From contig NZ_LQPJ01000020.1 of the NCBI RefSeq assembly GCF_002101785.1, forward strand, positions 1-34,487: a stretch of 34,487 nt of DNA. Direction: 5' to 3'. A program made the translations under genes and the position numbers. The stretch is from Mycobacterium palustre (lineage in GTDB: Bacteria > Actinomycetota > Actinomycetes > Mycobacteriales > Mycobacteriaceae). Below the pieces are notes generated by a model, which worked only from the letters and a program-made list of their open reading frames with translations, did no database searches and was not told the origin of the DNA. Positions 21,150-30,054 of the stretch are shown piece by piece (the stretch's first letter is position 1; each line of letters opens with the position of its first letter).

Positions 21150-22580
21150 ATGTCTCAATCGCAGCCGCGGCACGCGGCGCCCAACCCGAATCGGAATATC
21201 AAGGCGGTCCGGACCGTCCGCTTCTGGGCGCTCCCCGTCGTCGTCACGTTGGCCCTGATGTCGGCCCTGTGCGCGCTGTATCTGGGCGGCATCCTGAACC
21301 CGATGACCAACCTGCAGCACTTCCCCATCGCCGTGGTGAACGAGGACGCCGGCCCCTACGGTGCGCAGATCGCCGACGGCCTGACCTCCGCGCTGGACAA
21401 GAACAAGTTCGACGTGCGGGTGGTGTCGCACGGCGAGGCGCGGCGCCAGCTCGACACCGCCCAGGTGTATGGGGAGTTGGTGATCCCGCCGACCTTCTCG
21501 TCGAACCTGCGTGAACTGGGTGCCAGCGCCGTCACGCCCGGGCGTGTGGTCCGGCCCTCGGTCACCGTCTCGACCAACCCGCGGGCGGGCACGCTGGGAG
21601 CCAGCATCGCGGGCCAAACCCTGACCCAGGCCATGGCGGTGGCCAACGGCAAAGCGGGCCAACGCCTTACGGCCGACGTCGCGGCCCAGACCGGCGGGGC
21701 GCCGTTGACGGGAGCCTCGGCCCTGGCCATTGCCAATCCGATCGACGTGAAGTCGGCGGTCTACAACGCGTTACCGAACGGCACGGGCAACGGGCTCTCG
21801 GCGTTCTACTACGCGCTGCTGCTGCTGCTGGCGGGGTTCACCGGCAGCGTCGTGGTCAGCACGCTGGTGGACGCGCTGCTCGGCTATGTGCCCGCCGAGT
21901 GGGGCCCGGTGTACCGGTTCGCCGAGCAGGTGAAGATCTCGAGATTCCAGACGCTGCTGCTCAAGTGGGGCATCATGGCGCTGCTGGCGCTGCTCACGTC
22001 GGCGGTGTACCTGGCCATCGCCGACGGGCTCGGCATGCCCATCCCGCTCGGCTGGCAACTGTGGGCCTACGGAGTGTTCGCGATCGTCGCCGTGGGCATC
22101 ACGTCGAGTTCGTTGCTGTCGGTGCTGGGCTCGATGGGCCTGCTGGTCAGCATGCTGATCTTCGTGATCCTCGGGTTACCGTCGGCGGGCGCCACCGTGC
22201 CGCTGGAGGCCACGCCCCAGTTCTTCCGCTGGCTGGCCGAATTCGAGCCGATGCACCAGGTGTTCTTGGGGGTGCGGTCGCTGGTCTATCTCGGTGGCCG
22301 CGGCGACGCCGGCCTGTCCCAGGCATTGTGGCTGACGGCGATCGGTCTGGTCATCGGCCTGTTGCTGGGCGGGATCATCACGCATCTGTACGACCGCAAG
22401 GGATTCCACCGAATCCCGGGGGCCGTCGAGCACGCGATCGCCGCGGAACATCAAGCGCAGCACCAGGCGCGCCTGAAGAAAAGCCACGCCGCCTTCCAAA
22501 CCGAGCCCGAAACCGAGCCCGAGCCCGAGCCGGAAACCGAGGCCGGCACGGCGGCCGAAAGCGCAAGCGGGCAAACGTAA
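21150..22580 (+). CDS. YhgE/Pip-like ABC-2-type membrane protein (Rv0180c-like)
   Basis: A 476-residue membrane protein. One helix lies near residues 27-50 (FWALPVVVTLALMSALCALYL). An external domain of about 160 residues follows, with PIAVVNEDAGPYG typical of YhgE/Pip and ABC-2 permease-like proteins. Then come about five helices (~215-410, e.g. LSAFYYALLLLLAGF, MGLLVSMLIFVILGL). The C-terminus is cytoplasmic, acidic and repetitive (alternating Glu-Pro/Glu-Thr). No ATPase is nearby. GGAG lies 5 nt before the ATG. It follows pirin by 26 bp in the same order as in M. tuberculosis. Function unknown; the family includes phage-receptor and secretion-associated proteins. Confidence 0.85.
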   Translation: MSQSQPRHAAPNPNRNIKAVRTVRFWALPVVVTLALMSALCALYLGGILNPMTNLQHFPIAVVNEDAGPYGAQIADGLTSALDKNKFDVRVVSHGEARRQLDTAQVYGELVIPPTFSSNLRELGASAVTPGRVVRPSVTVSTNPRAGTLGASIAGQTLTQAMAVANGKAGQRLTADVAAQTGGAPLTGASALAIANPIDVKSAVYNALPNGTGNGLSAFYYALLLLLAGFTGSVVVSTLVDALLGYVPAEWGPVYRFAEQVKISRFQTLLLKWGIMALLALLTSAVYLAIADGLGMPIPLGWQLWAYGVFAIVAVGITSSSLLSVLGSMGLLVSMLIFVILGLPSAGATVPLEATPQFFRWLAEFEPMHQVFLGVRSLVYLGGRGDAGLSQALWLTAIGLVIGLLLGGIITHLYDRKGFHRIPGAVEHAIAAEHQAQHQARLKKSHAAFQTEPETEPEPEPETEAGTAAESASGQT

Positions 22581-22668
22581 TTCGAGCGCGGCCCAGCCGT
22601 CACGGCTTTGTGACCTGACTGGCCGATGCTGGTGGTGTTGTCTCAACATCAGCGCCGAAAGGTCCACC

Positions 22669-23751
22669 GTGCTGACGCCCACTGCGAGCCTGCGCCGGCT
22701 GGTGGCGTGCTGCACGGCGCTGATGGCCTGCGCGATTTTGACCGGCACCATCGGGCAACCCGTCGCGCGCGCCGCCGACGGACGCGACCTGCTGGCCAGC
22801 GCCATCAGCACCACCCGGGGCTCCTATTTGGTCTACAACTTCGGCCCCGGGCACCCCATGCCGCTGCTCGACGCGGGTGGGCGGTGGTACGAGATGGACA
22901 ACGGCGGCCACCTGATGATCATCAAGAACGCCGCGGGCCGGCTCGCGCCGCACCTGCTCGTCGACACCCACCAGGGCGACCAGGCCCGCTGTGAGCGCAA
23001 TCCCGGCGCCCGCACCGGCGAGGGCCTGTGGCAGGCGTCCGAGCTCTACGCGCCGCTGCAGGCGTGGCAACGAATGGGACAGCCGACGATCGCGATCAAC
23101 GCCAACTTCTTCGACGTGCGTGCGCAGAAGGGCGGCTCGTGGCGCCAGACGGGCTGCAGCTCGCCGCTGGGCGCGTTCGTCGACAACACCCACGGCCAGG
23201 GCCGGGCCAACCAGGCGGTCACCGGTACCGTCGCCTATCCCGGCAAGCAAGGCCTCTCCGGAGGCGGCGAGAGCTGGAGCTCGCTGACGACGATGATCCT
23301 GCCCGCGGGCGGCGCGCCGTACGTGGTGTGGCCCCGCGGCAAGAACGACTACGACGCCGCGACCCCGGTGATCCAGGACCTGCTCAACAAGAACGAGAAG
23401 TTCGTCGCGGTGTCGGGCATCGGGCTGCTGGGTCCCGGCAACACCGGCCAGCTCCACGACGGCGGTCCCAGCGCGGCGCGAACGGCCCTCGCCTACGCGA
23501 GGCAGAAGGACGAGATGTACATCTTCGAGGGCGGCAGCTACACCCCCGACAACATGCAGGACCTGTTCCGCGGGCTGGGCAGCGACACCGCGGTCCTGCT
23601 CGACGGCGGCGGGTCGTCGGCCATCGTGCTGCGGCGCGACACCGGCGGCATGTGGGCCGGCGCCGGGTCGCCGAGGGGGTCGTGCGACACCCGCCAGGTG
23701 CTGTGCGATTCCCACGAGCGCGCCCTGCCCAGCTGGCTGGCCTTCAACTAG
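22669..23751 (+). CDS. lprO: exported phosphodiester glycosidase-domain protein (LprO-like)
   Basis: The 360-residue exported protein corresponds to Rv0179c (LprO). The N-terminal signal sequence spans residues ~8-35 and ends in a plausible signal peptidase I site (ARA-ADG). Cysteines at 14-15 and 21 do not form a convincing lipobox. The rest is a NAGPA-type domain (phosphodiester glycosidase): INANFFDV, then FEGGSYTPDNMQDLFRGLG and VLLDGGGSSAIVL near the end. Such domains remove sugars from phosphodiesters; the substrate here is unknown. GAAAGG lies 6 nt before the GTG. It ends 3 bp from the convergent DUF1275 gene. Confidence 0.87.
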   Translation: MLTPTASLRRLVACCTALMACAILTGTIGQPVARAADGRDLLASAISTTRGSYLVYNFGPGHPMPLLDAGGRWYEMDNGGHLMIIKNAAGRLAPHLLVDTHQGDQARCERNPGARTGEGLWQASELYAPLQAWQRMGQPTIAINANFFDVRAQKGGSWRQTGCSSPLGAFVDNTHGQGRANQAVTGTVAYPGKQGLSGGGESWSSLTTMILPAGGAPYVVWPRGKNDYDAATPVIQDLLNKNEKFVAVSGIGLLGPGNTGQLHDGGPSAARTALAYARQKDEMYIFEGGSYTPDNMQDLFRGLGSDTAVLLDGGGSSAIVLRRDTGGMWAGAGSPRGSCDTRQVLCDSHERALPSWLAFN

Positions 23752-23754
23752 CCC

Positions 23755-24456
23755 TCAATTGGGTCTGGGCGCGGCGGTTTTCGTCTCGGCCGGCGCGAAG
23801 CGGAAGATCAGCAGGCTGGTCGTCACCACGGCCGCGGTGACGATGAAGACCGGCGCCACGACGAATCGCGACATGGTCGCGCCCACCAGCGCGCCCGCGC
23901 ACATGGTGAAAACGACGCTGAGGCGCAGGGTTTGGCGCGCGCCGGTGCCGCCGGCCAGCCGGCTGTCCAGGCCGAGGCTGACGATCGTCGACGTGAGCAC
24001 CGTGGTGGAAAGCTCCTGGATCCCGAACTGACGCGCGCTGGAATGCTGCAGCCCGAACGTCACCGCCAGGACGCCGATCATGATCAGCTTGGAGTTGTCG
24101 TGGTAGTGCAGCACCCCGGCCCCGGCCAGGACCGAAAGCGTCAGCAGCAGCAGGACTTCCGCCGCCAGCACCGTGGTGATCCACGCTCGGGTCCGCTCGT
24201 CGAAGTGGCGCGCCAGCCGGCCGCTGAGGATGGTGGTGCAGACGAATGTGGGCAGCGCCACCGCCACCGCGGTCAGGTCGATGCTGGTCCGCGGGGCTAG
24301 CCAGAAGCCGAGGAAGATCACGTTGCCGGTCATGTTGGCCACGAAGACATGGCCGAGGACCAGGATGCTGATCGAGTCGGCCAAGCCGGTGGCGAAGGTC
24401 AGCAACAGCAAGGCCGCGATGGTCATTCGCTCGGACACCGGCGAGGCAACGGTCAT
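23755..24456 (-). CDS. YoaK/DUF1275 family membrane protein
   Basis: A 233-residue membrane protein with about six helices. The motifs TGLADSISILVLGHVFVANMTGN and GLQHSSARQFGI are typical of DUF1275 (YoaK), proteins of unknown function, possibly transporters. The ATG lies 8 bp after the stop of the last Mce-associated gene on the same strand, so it probably belongs to the mce1 transcript. An open frame continues upstream, but that part shadows the Mce-associated gene. I recall no such gene after Rv0178 in M. tuberculosis. Confidence 0.88.
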   Translation of the reverse strand: MTVASPVSERMTIAALLLLTFATGLADSISILVLGHVFVANMTGNVIFLGFWLAPRTSIDLTAVAVALPTFVCTTILSGRLARHFDERTRAWITTVLAAEVLLLLTLSVLAGAGVLHYHDNSKLIMIGVLAVTFGLQHSSARQFGIQELSTTVLTSTIVSLGLDSRLAGGTGARQTLRLSVVFTMCAGALVGATMSRFVVAPVFIVTAAVVTTSLLIFRFAPAETKTAAPRPN

Positions 24457-24464
24457 GGCTGGCG

Positions 24465-25178
24465 CTACACGTGCGGAGTCAGATCCAGCGAGGTGATCGT
24501 GGTCATCCTGGTCACCAGCCAGCGGCCGTTGGTGCGCTTCATGAACAGCCGGTACGACAGATATTTCAGGGATGGCACGTTCTTGGTTAGCGGACTGGTG
24601 GAGGTGGTGTTGGTGTAGACGATGACGACGGCGTTCGAGTCGTCGAGCGATTCCACCGCCGCCCCGGTGACGTCGGTGCGGTTGCTGACCTTGGCCTGTT
24701 TGTTCGGGGCGACGATGGCGTCGACGAATTTTCGGTACTGCGCTTCGAAGTCGCCGCTGAGGTAGGCCGACGCCCGGTCGGCGAGGGCGTCCATGTTTTC
24801 GGGCGTGTAGGTCCACAGCGTCGTGATCGCGTTGGCCGCGGTGCGCGCGACCTTGAGCTTGGTTGCGGCGGTGGCGCGATCGGCCAAGTACGGCTGGACG
24901 GCCGCGCCCGCGAACGCCGCCGAGCCGACGAACAGCACCGCGGCCACGGCGACGGCGATGGCCAGCCCCTTGCCGCCCAGCAGCTTGCGCCGGCGACGGC
25001 CCTCGGGGGCGTTGGCATCCTCGGCGTCCTTGGTGGCCTCGGCGGCGGCCTCGTCGGCCGCCTCGGACTCCGTTGTGGCCGCGGCGGTTTCGTCGCGCTC
25101 GCCGTTAAGTTCCTCGGTTGGCGCCGCCGAAGCCTCGTCGGCGGTCAGATCACCTGCAGCAGGTTGCTGATCTTCCAC
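24465..25178 (-). CDS. Mce-associated membrane protein (Rv0178-like)
   Basis: A 237-residue protein with a long acidic, Ala/Glu-rich cytoplasmic N-terminus (~60 residues), a basic stretch (GRRRRKLLGGKG), a single transmembrane helix (GLAIAVAVAAVLFVGSAAFAGAAV) and a periplasmic NTF2-like domain ending LTPHV. Mce-associated (Mam) proteins stabilise Mce transporters. The GTG at 25178 is chosen for AAGGGAAG just upstream; a GTG at 25211 would add eleven residues. It overlaps the 3' end of the Rv0177-like gene by 34 bp. No ATG is available near the expected N-terminus. Confidence 0.85.
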   Translation of the reverse strand: MEDQQPAAGDLTADEASAAPTEELNGERDETAAATTESEAADEAAAEATKDAEDANAPEGRRRRKLLGGKGLAIAVAVAAVLFVGSAAFAGAAVQPYLADRATAATKLKVARTAANAITTLWTYTPENMDALADRASAYLSGDFEAQYRKFVDAIVAPNKQAKVSNRTDVTGAAVESLDDSNAVVIVYTNTTSTSPLTKNVPSLKYLSYRLFMKRTNGRWLVTRMTTITSLDLTPHV

Positions 25179-25702
25179 TGCTTCCCTTCCCGCGTAGCGG
25201 TTGCCGTCCACCGATTGGCGTTCCCGTACACCTGTTTTCCGTCCGCCGATTTGGAGGTGACCTCCGTCGCGACCATCACGGTGGCGCTGCCGTCGTCGTT
25301 CCAGCGTTCCAGGCCCGCGCCCAGAACGGTGCCGGTAGCCGGTTCGGCGCGCGCGACCTGCAGCAGGATTTCGTTCGCCTTGTCCTGGTACTGCTTGGCG
25401 AAATCACCGGTGGCCTGGGCCAAGATCCGGCTCACGTAGTCGTTGGCGTGGAAGGGGTCGATGGAGGTGAACTGCGTCATGAACCCCGTCACGTAGTTGA
25501 GCACCTCGGTGCGCCTGGCCTCCGCGTGAACCCGGGATTCGTGCGCGACCAGCATCAGGCTGCACAACGTGAGTGCCGCCGACATCACCACCGCGGCAAC
25601 CGAACTCGCCACGATCAACCGCCACGGCCGCGGCACGTCCTCAACCGCGCGCGCCGACAGCAGCGGCTTTTCGCCGGGAGAGAACTTGCGCCGCGGGCTC
25701 AT
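25145..25702 (-). CDS. Mce-associated membrane protein (Rv0177-like)
   Basis: A 185-residue protein: a short cytoplasmic N-terminus, one transmembrane helix (RLIVASSVAAVVMSAALTLCSLMLVA, ~27-52) and an external domain of the Mam type with HANDYVSRILAQATGDFAKQY and a terminal KQWKISNLLQVI. The ATG overlaps the preceding stop as ATGA. Length fits Rv0177. It probably assists assembly or stability of the Mce1 transporter; this comes from the family and operon, not from any catalytic motif. Confidence 0.88.
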   Translation of the reverse strand: MSPRRKFSPGEKPLLSARAVEDVPRPWRLIVASSVAAVVMSAALTLCSLMLVAHESRVHAEARRTEVLNYVTGFMTQFTSIDPFHANDYVSRILAQATGDFAKQYQDKANEILLQVARAEPATGTVLGAGLERWNDDGSATVMVATEVTSKSADGKQVYGNANRWTATATREGKQWKISNLLQVI

Positions 25703-26685
25703 TTGGGATTCCCGGGCGGTTTGGGCTTGGTCAGCACGCTGAGGTTGTCGACGCGCCACCGATCGTCGCCGCCCTTGGCGAAGTCCACCCGCACGCTGGC
25801 GCTGATGTAGCGCTGGTCGGGGCCGACGCCCCGCCGGCCCTCCAGGAACACCAGCATGGTCGCGCGGTCCGCCGTCGCGGATTGCACCGACGAATTGGTC
25901 GGCCAGTACTCGTTGATGACGGGGTTGCCCTTCTTCACGACGTCCTGCTGGGCGACGAGCTCGGCGCGATACTTGTCGGTCGCCAGCGACTGGGCGCGGG
26001 CGAAGTCGTCGTGCAAGGTCTTCGGGTCATAGGTCAGCATCTGCGCGACCATCTTCGGGCCCTGGATTTCGATCTGCGCCTGGGTTCGTTCGCTCGCCCG
26101 ATCCGGGGCGTACGCGACCAGGTAGCTCACGGCGACGCCACCGAGGCAGATCGCGGCGGCGCCCAACACCGCGACGCTCGACCACCGATGCGTGTGGGCG
26201 GGCACGTCGTCGGAATCCACCCGTCGCACCTCGGTGCCCAGCAACATGTCGGCGAAGGTGCGGCGCCTCGAATCCCACAGCGGCCACAGCCATCCCACCA
26301 CCGAGGCGGTGTCCAGCAGGTGGGCGAGGTCGCGCAGCAACAGCCACCACGGCCCCACGGTGCCCCCGTCGCGGCGCACCACCGCGAGCCCGGACAGCGC
26401 GCGGCCCAGGCTCCACCCGGTGAGCGCCGGCAGCAGCAGCCGGTTGACCAACATCAGCAGGATGGCCGCCCCGCCGACCGACACGCACACCCACCACCAA
26501 ACCGGATGCTGCGACACGGTCAACGCGACCAGCGCCATCGTCGTCGCGGCCGCGATGGCCGGCAGGACGTCGACGGCGAACGCGCGGACCCGAAAAGCCC
26601 AGGGCGCCAAGGAGTCCCGCGCCGACGCCGGCGGGCCGGTCGTGGTGGGGGGCTGGGTGGGAGTCGCCTCGACCACCACCGTCAC
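25699..26685 (-). CDS. Mce-associated RDD-domain membrane protein (Rv0176-like)
   Basis: A 328-residue protein. An RDD domain with about three helices occupies residues ~25-165 (AFRVRAFAVDVLPAIAA, WSLGRALSGLAVVRRDG, RRTFADMLLGTEV). A further helix (~175-195, SVAVLGAAAICLGGVAVSYLV) leads to a Mam-like external domain ending in the proline-rich TKPKPPGNPK. The GTG start overlaps the Rv0175-like stop as GTGA. The open frame extends further upstream but only as a shadow of that gene. Length matches Rv0176. Confidence 0.88.
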   Translation of the reverse strand: MTVVVEATPTQPPTTTGPPASARDSLAPWAFRVRAFAVDVLPAIAAATTMALVALTVSQHPVWWWVCVSVGGAAILLMLVNRLLLPALTGWSLGRALSGLAVVRRDGGTVGPWWLLLRDLAHLLDTASVVGWLWPLWDSRRRTFADMLLGTEVRRVDSDDVPAHTHRWSSVAVLGAAAICLGGVAVSYLVAYAPDRASERTQAQIEIQGPKMVAQMLTYDPKTLHDDFARAQSLATDKYRAELVAQQDVVKKGNPVINEYWPTNSSVQSATADRATMLVFLEGRRGVGPDQRYISASVRVDFAKGGDDRWRVDNLSVLTKPKPPGNPK

Positions 26686-27380
26686 TTCGTCACCTGGTCG
26701 AGCTTGGAGATCTTGTACTGGCCCTCGGCCAGCGCCATCTTCACCCGCAGGCGGTACCCGGTTTCGTTCTGCGACTGATCGCTGGACACCTTCACGCGCA
26801 TCGCGACGAGCACGTCGATCGAACCGTCGTTGTTGTTGCGCTCGACGGCCGCGCGCACGTCGGACACCTGGACGTGAACGTTCGCGGCCTGGTAGGCCTG
26901 CACGAGCATGTTGGTGTACAGCACCGCCTGGGAGCGGTAGGCGTCCGTGCCGCACTCGATGATCTTCTGCTCGCTGGCGGTCATCGCGTTGGTGTCCGGC
27001 GCCTGCGTAGCCGAGACGCAATCCACCGCCGCCTTGAGCGCTGCGGCGTCGTTGCGGGCGATGACCTGGCTTTGCTGGTGATAGTGCCACGCGAAGTAGC
27101 CGCCGGCGCCGAGCGCCGCCGCGCACAGCACCAGGGCCGCGGCGATGCCGGCGAGCCATCCGCGCCCCAGGAGCGACGGGCGGCGCCCGTCGCCGGTGTC
27201 GGCGCCGGCCTGCTCGACGGCGTCCTCGGGCTCGGCCGCATCCTCGGCCGTCGCCTCGGGGCCGGTCTGCTCTTCCGCGACCACCGGGTTCGGACCAGCA
27301 CGGGGCCTTCGCCTCCGCAGACGACGGAACTTCGGCATCGGTGGGGGGTTCAGCCGGCTGGCGCCAGCATCTCCTTCCAT
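26682..27380 (-). CDS. Mce-associated membrane protein (Rv0175-like)
   Basis: A 232-residue protein: basic N-terminal stretch (FRRLRRRRPRAG), acidic Ala/Glu-rich region, one transmembrane helix (LAGIAAALVLCAAALGAGGYFAW) and an external domain with C-terminal YKISKLDQVTK. The ATG at 27380 has AGGAG 7 nt upstream but lies 31 bp inside mce1F. The alternative ATG at 27338 (218 residues, starting MPKFRRLRRRR) lies 11 bp after the mce1F stop and is nearer the M. tuberculosis length, but has no ribosome site. The choice is open. Confidence 0.82.
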   Translation of the reverse strand: MEGDAGASRLNPPPMPKFRRLRRRRPRAGPNPVVAEEQTGPEATAEDAAEPEDAVEQAGADTGDGRRPSLLGRGWLAGIAAALVLCAAALGAGGYFAWHYHQQSQVIARNDAAALKAAVDCVSATQAPDTNAMTASEQKIIECGTDAYRSQAVLYTNMLVQAYQAANVHVQVSDVRAAVERNNNDGSIDVLVAMRVKVSSDQSQNETGYRLRVKMALAEGQYKISKLDQVTK

Positions 27381-28900
27381 CCGTCGTCTCCTGTTTTCGT
27401 CGAGTTCTCGACGGAGTACCTGACTCCATCGGGCCCCACGAGTTCACCGCTCTGGGGACTGTAGGTGGCCGCGGGAGGCCCGCCCGGAGTGTAGACACAA
27501 GGGTTGGGCTGCTGGCCGTTGCATTGCACGGTACCCGATCCGGGCCGCGACAACGGGTCACTGGTAGGCGGCGGCGTCCCCGGGACCCGATCCGCCGGAG
27601 CCGGGTTCAGGCCGTTGTTGATCGACGGCGCCGGGATCACCATGCCCGGCCGAACCGACTGGTCGCAGCGCGCCGCCGGCGCCGGGCAGGTCAGGATCTG
27701 GTTGGGGTCGCCGTACCACGGGTTGGTGCCCAGCGGCACGTAGGGCCTGGGGTCGCGGCACTCCCGCGGTGTCGCGGCCCGCTTGCCGGGGACGTCGGTG
27801 CAGGGAATGTTGCGCGAGCCGCGCACGCTGTTGGCCGGAGTGTCCATCGGGATCTTGCAGTACGTGCCCGTCGGCAACGGCGCGATGCTGGTGTCCGCGG
27901 GCGACCGCCACTCCGACGCCGGGATGAATCCGGTCAGGCATGGCGGCGGCTGGTTGATCGACGGTGCCAGGTCGAGCGCGGCCATGTTGGGGAACGGCGC
28001 CGCGACCGCTTGCGCGATGGATGCACCCTGCGGCAAAAACACCAGCACCTGCTCCACGCCGGTGTGGTAGCGCTTGAGCAAGTCGAACACGACCTCGAGG
28101 TTCGCCAACGTCTGCGGAAGCGAGTCGCGCACGTCGCTGAACACGGAGTTGACCTGATCGGCCGTCGGCGCCGCCTGGGACAGCAGGCTCCTCAGGTGTC
28201 GATCCTCCTTCGCGGACTGAGCGCCCAGGTTGTTGAGGTTGCGAGCCCAGCGCTCGATCGCGTTGTTCGAGTCCACCTGGCTGTCCAGGATCGGGCCGGA
28301 GTTCTGGATGATGTCGTTGACGTTGGTGATGTTCGTCTTGAAGTCACCGACGATGGCCTGGGTGGAATCGACGAGGCGCTGCAGGGCGGGGCCCAGACCG
28401 CCGACGGCTTGGGCCGTCTCGTCGAGTAATTGGCCGATCTTCTCCTTGGGCAGCACCGAAAGGCCCCGGTTCGCGGTGTCGAGCGCGGGCCCGATCTCGC
28501 TCGGCACCGTTCCCTTGGTGATGGTCTGCCCTTCGGACAGGTACTTGCCCGGGTGCCCGGCCGACACCAGGTCCAGGTACTGCTCACCGACCGCCGACAC
28601 CGAGTGCACGTTCGCGATCGCGTCGACCGGGATCTTGTAGCGGCTGTCGATGCTCATCGTGGCTTCGGCGCCCGTCTCGGTCGGTTCGACGTCGGTGACC
28701 TTGCCGATGGTGATGCCGCGGTAGGTGACGTTGGCCGTCGGGTACAGGCCGCCGGAGGCCGGCAGCTCGGCCTTGAGCGTGTAGCGACCGACCCCCACCA
28801 GGCTCGGAATCTGCAGGTAATACACGCCCAACACCAGCAGCGAGATCACGGTCAGGATCCCGAACAGGACGAGCTGGCGTTTGACGAATGGGGTCAGCAA
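27350..28900 (-). CDS. mce1F: Mce1F lipid-transport subunit
   Basis: A 516-residue Mce protein: N-terminal helix (LVLFGILTVISLLVLGVYYL), MCE/MlaD domain (~residues 37-115, KAELPASGGLYPTANVTYRGITIGKV), a long helical region that would form the central needle (~120-330), then a proline-rich C-terminal tail with paired cysteines. Six different Mce subunits form the Mce1 heterohexamer that carries fatty acids across the periplasm. The TTG start overlaps the last codons of mce1E by 7 bp. Length matches M. tuberculosis Mce1F. Confidence 0.95.
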   Translation of the reverse strand: MLTPFVKRQLVLFGILTVISLLVLGVYYLQIPSLVGVGRYTLKAELPASGGLYPTANVTYRGITIGKVTDVEPTETGAEATMSIDSRYKIPVDAIANVHSVSAVGEQYLDLVSAGHPGKYLSEGQTITKGTVPSEIGPALDTANRGLSVLPKEKIGQLLDETAQAVGGLGPALQRLVDSTQAIVGDFKTNITNVNDIIQNSGPILDSQVDSNNAIERWARNLNNLGAQSAKEDRHLRSLLSQAAPTADQVNSVFSDVRDSLPQTLANLEVVFDLLKRYHTGVEQVLVFLPQGASIAQAVAAPFPNMAALDLAPSINQPPPCLTGFIPASEWRSPADTSIAPLPTGTYCKIPMDTPANSVRGSRNIPCTDVPGKRAATPRECRDPRPYVPLGTNPWYGDPNQILTCPAPAARCDQSVRPGMVIPAPSINNGLNPAPADRVPGTPPPTSDPLSRPGSGTVQCNGQQPNPCVYTPGGPPAATYSPQSGELVGPDGVRYSVENSTKTGDDGWKEMLAPAG

Positions 28901-30054
28901 TTCCTGTCCGCCCTTTCCACCAGCGGGCCGCCGGGCGCGTCGTTCGGGTTCGGCGTGTAGCGCACGTCCGGGATCATCGTCTCGGGGTCCCGCCCGTAGG
29001 ACTGCTCGAGGGCGCGCAGGGCACCGGACAACCCCGTCCCGGTCAAGAACGCGTTGTCGATGGCGCTGTAGGTCACGTCGAGCGTCAGCGAGATGTTGAT
29101 GTAGTCACCCCGGAACAGTTTGGGCACCGTATCGATGTCGAACGGCTGGGTCAGGATCAACTTCAGCGCGCCGATCAGATACGGCGAGGCGCGGCCGAGC
29201 TCCTTCAACGGGCACTGCAGCGCCTGCAGGTCGGTGTGCAGCGGGCCGCGGGCCTCCGACAGGTACTGGTCGGCGGCCGCGCTCAGCCGTCCCACCGAAT
29301 CGACGGCGTTGATCAGCAGCTGCTTGGTGTCGGCGAAGTGCTTGATCAGCGGCGGCACGTCGGTCAGCACCCGATCCAGCACGTCCGCGCGCCCGCCGAC
29401 GTAGGCCAGCAGCCGGTTGGTCGAGTCGATGGCGTGCGTGATGTCGTCGCGCTGCTGGTTCAGCTGGTCGGTGAACGTGTCCAGCTTGCCCAGGAACGCC
29501 CGGATCTGGCTGGCCCGCCCGTTGAAGATGTTGTAGACCTCGTTCTGCAACGTCTCGAGGTTGGGGATGCCGCCCCCGCGCAGGATCAGCGAGAGGCTGG
29601 CCAGGGTCTGCTCGGTGGTGGGGAACGCCGACGAGTTCTTCAGCGGAATGGTGTCGCCGTCCCTCAACAGCTGCGGCGACGGGTTGGGCGGCGCGGCCAG
29701 CTCGACGTGCTGGGAACCCAGCAGCGACGTCTGGCCGATCTTGGCGGTGGCGTTCTTCGGCAGCTTGACGCTCTTGTCGATGCCCAGGGTCAGCGTCGCG
29801 ACCCAGTTCTTCAGGTTGATCGCCTTGATGGAGCCGACATAGACGTCGGCGACCATCACCTTGCTGTTGCCGTTGATCGCCAGGGTGTCGGGGACCTGCA
29901 CGTAGATGGTCATCGCCCCCGAGCCGCTGCCCGGCCCACCAGGGATCGGCACGTTGGAGATCCCGTGCCATCCGCACGAACTCAGCACCAGCGCGGCCAC
30001 CGCCAGCACCAGGCCCTTCCAGGCGCGGTGGCGAATCCGGCGAAGCACGGTCAC
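28894..30054 (-). CDS. mce1E: Mce1E lipoprotein subunit (LprK)
   Basis: A 386-residue Mce subunit that is a lipoprotein: signal peptide with lipobox LSSC (lipidated C27), MCE domain at ~55-135 (MTIYVQVPDTLAINGNSKVMVADVYVGSI) and the helical needle region. The GTG at 30054 directly follows two 54-bp repeats. Because 54 is a multiple of three, the frame is open through both repeats to a GTG at 30162, and using that start would add 36 residues of repeat sequence before the signal peptide. The shorter start puts the signal peptide at the N-terminus and is preferred. M. tuberculosis LprK is 390 residues. Confidence 0.94.
   Translation of the reverse strand: MTVLRRIRHRAWKGLVLAVAALVLSSCGWHGISNVPIPGGPGSGSGAMTIYVQVPDTLAINGNSKVMVADVYVGSIKAINLKNWVATLTLGIDKSVKLPKNATAKIGQTSLLGSQHVELAAPPNPSPQLLRDGDTIPLKNSSAFPTTEQTLASLSLILRGGGIPNLETLQNEVYNIFNGRASQIRAFLGKLDTFTDQLNQQRDDITHAIDSTNRLLAYVGGRADVLDRVLTDVPPLIKHFADTKQLLINAVDSVGRLSAAADQYLSEARGPLHTDLQALQCPLKELGRASPYLIGALKLILTQPFDIDTVPKLFRGDYINISLTLDVTYSAIDNAFLTGTGLSGALRALEQSYGRDPETMIPDVRYTPNPNDAPGGPLVERADRNC

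Noticed and set aside
22636..22648. TGTTG-TCT-CAACA dyad upstream of lprO as an operator
   Set aside because: Arms of five bases, extendable only with mismatches, and no linked regulator; such dyads are expected by chance.
22600..23715. Minus-strand open frame of 371 codons opposite lprO
   Set aside because: A shadow of the lprO coding sequence with no motifs; lprO has a signal peptide, ribosome site and domain.
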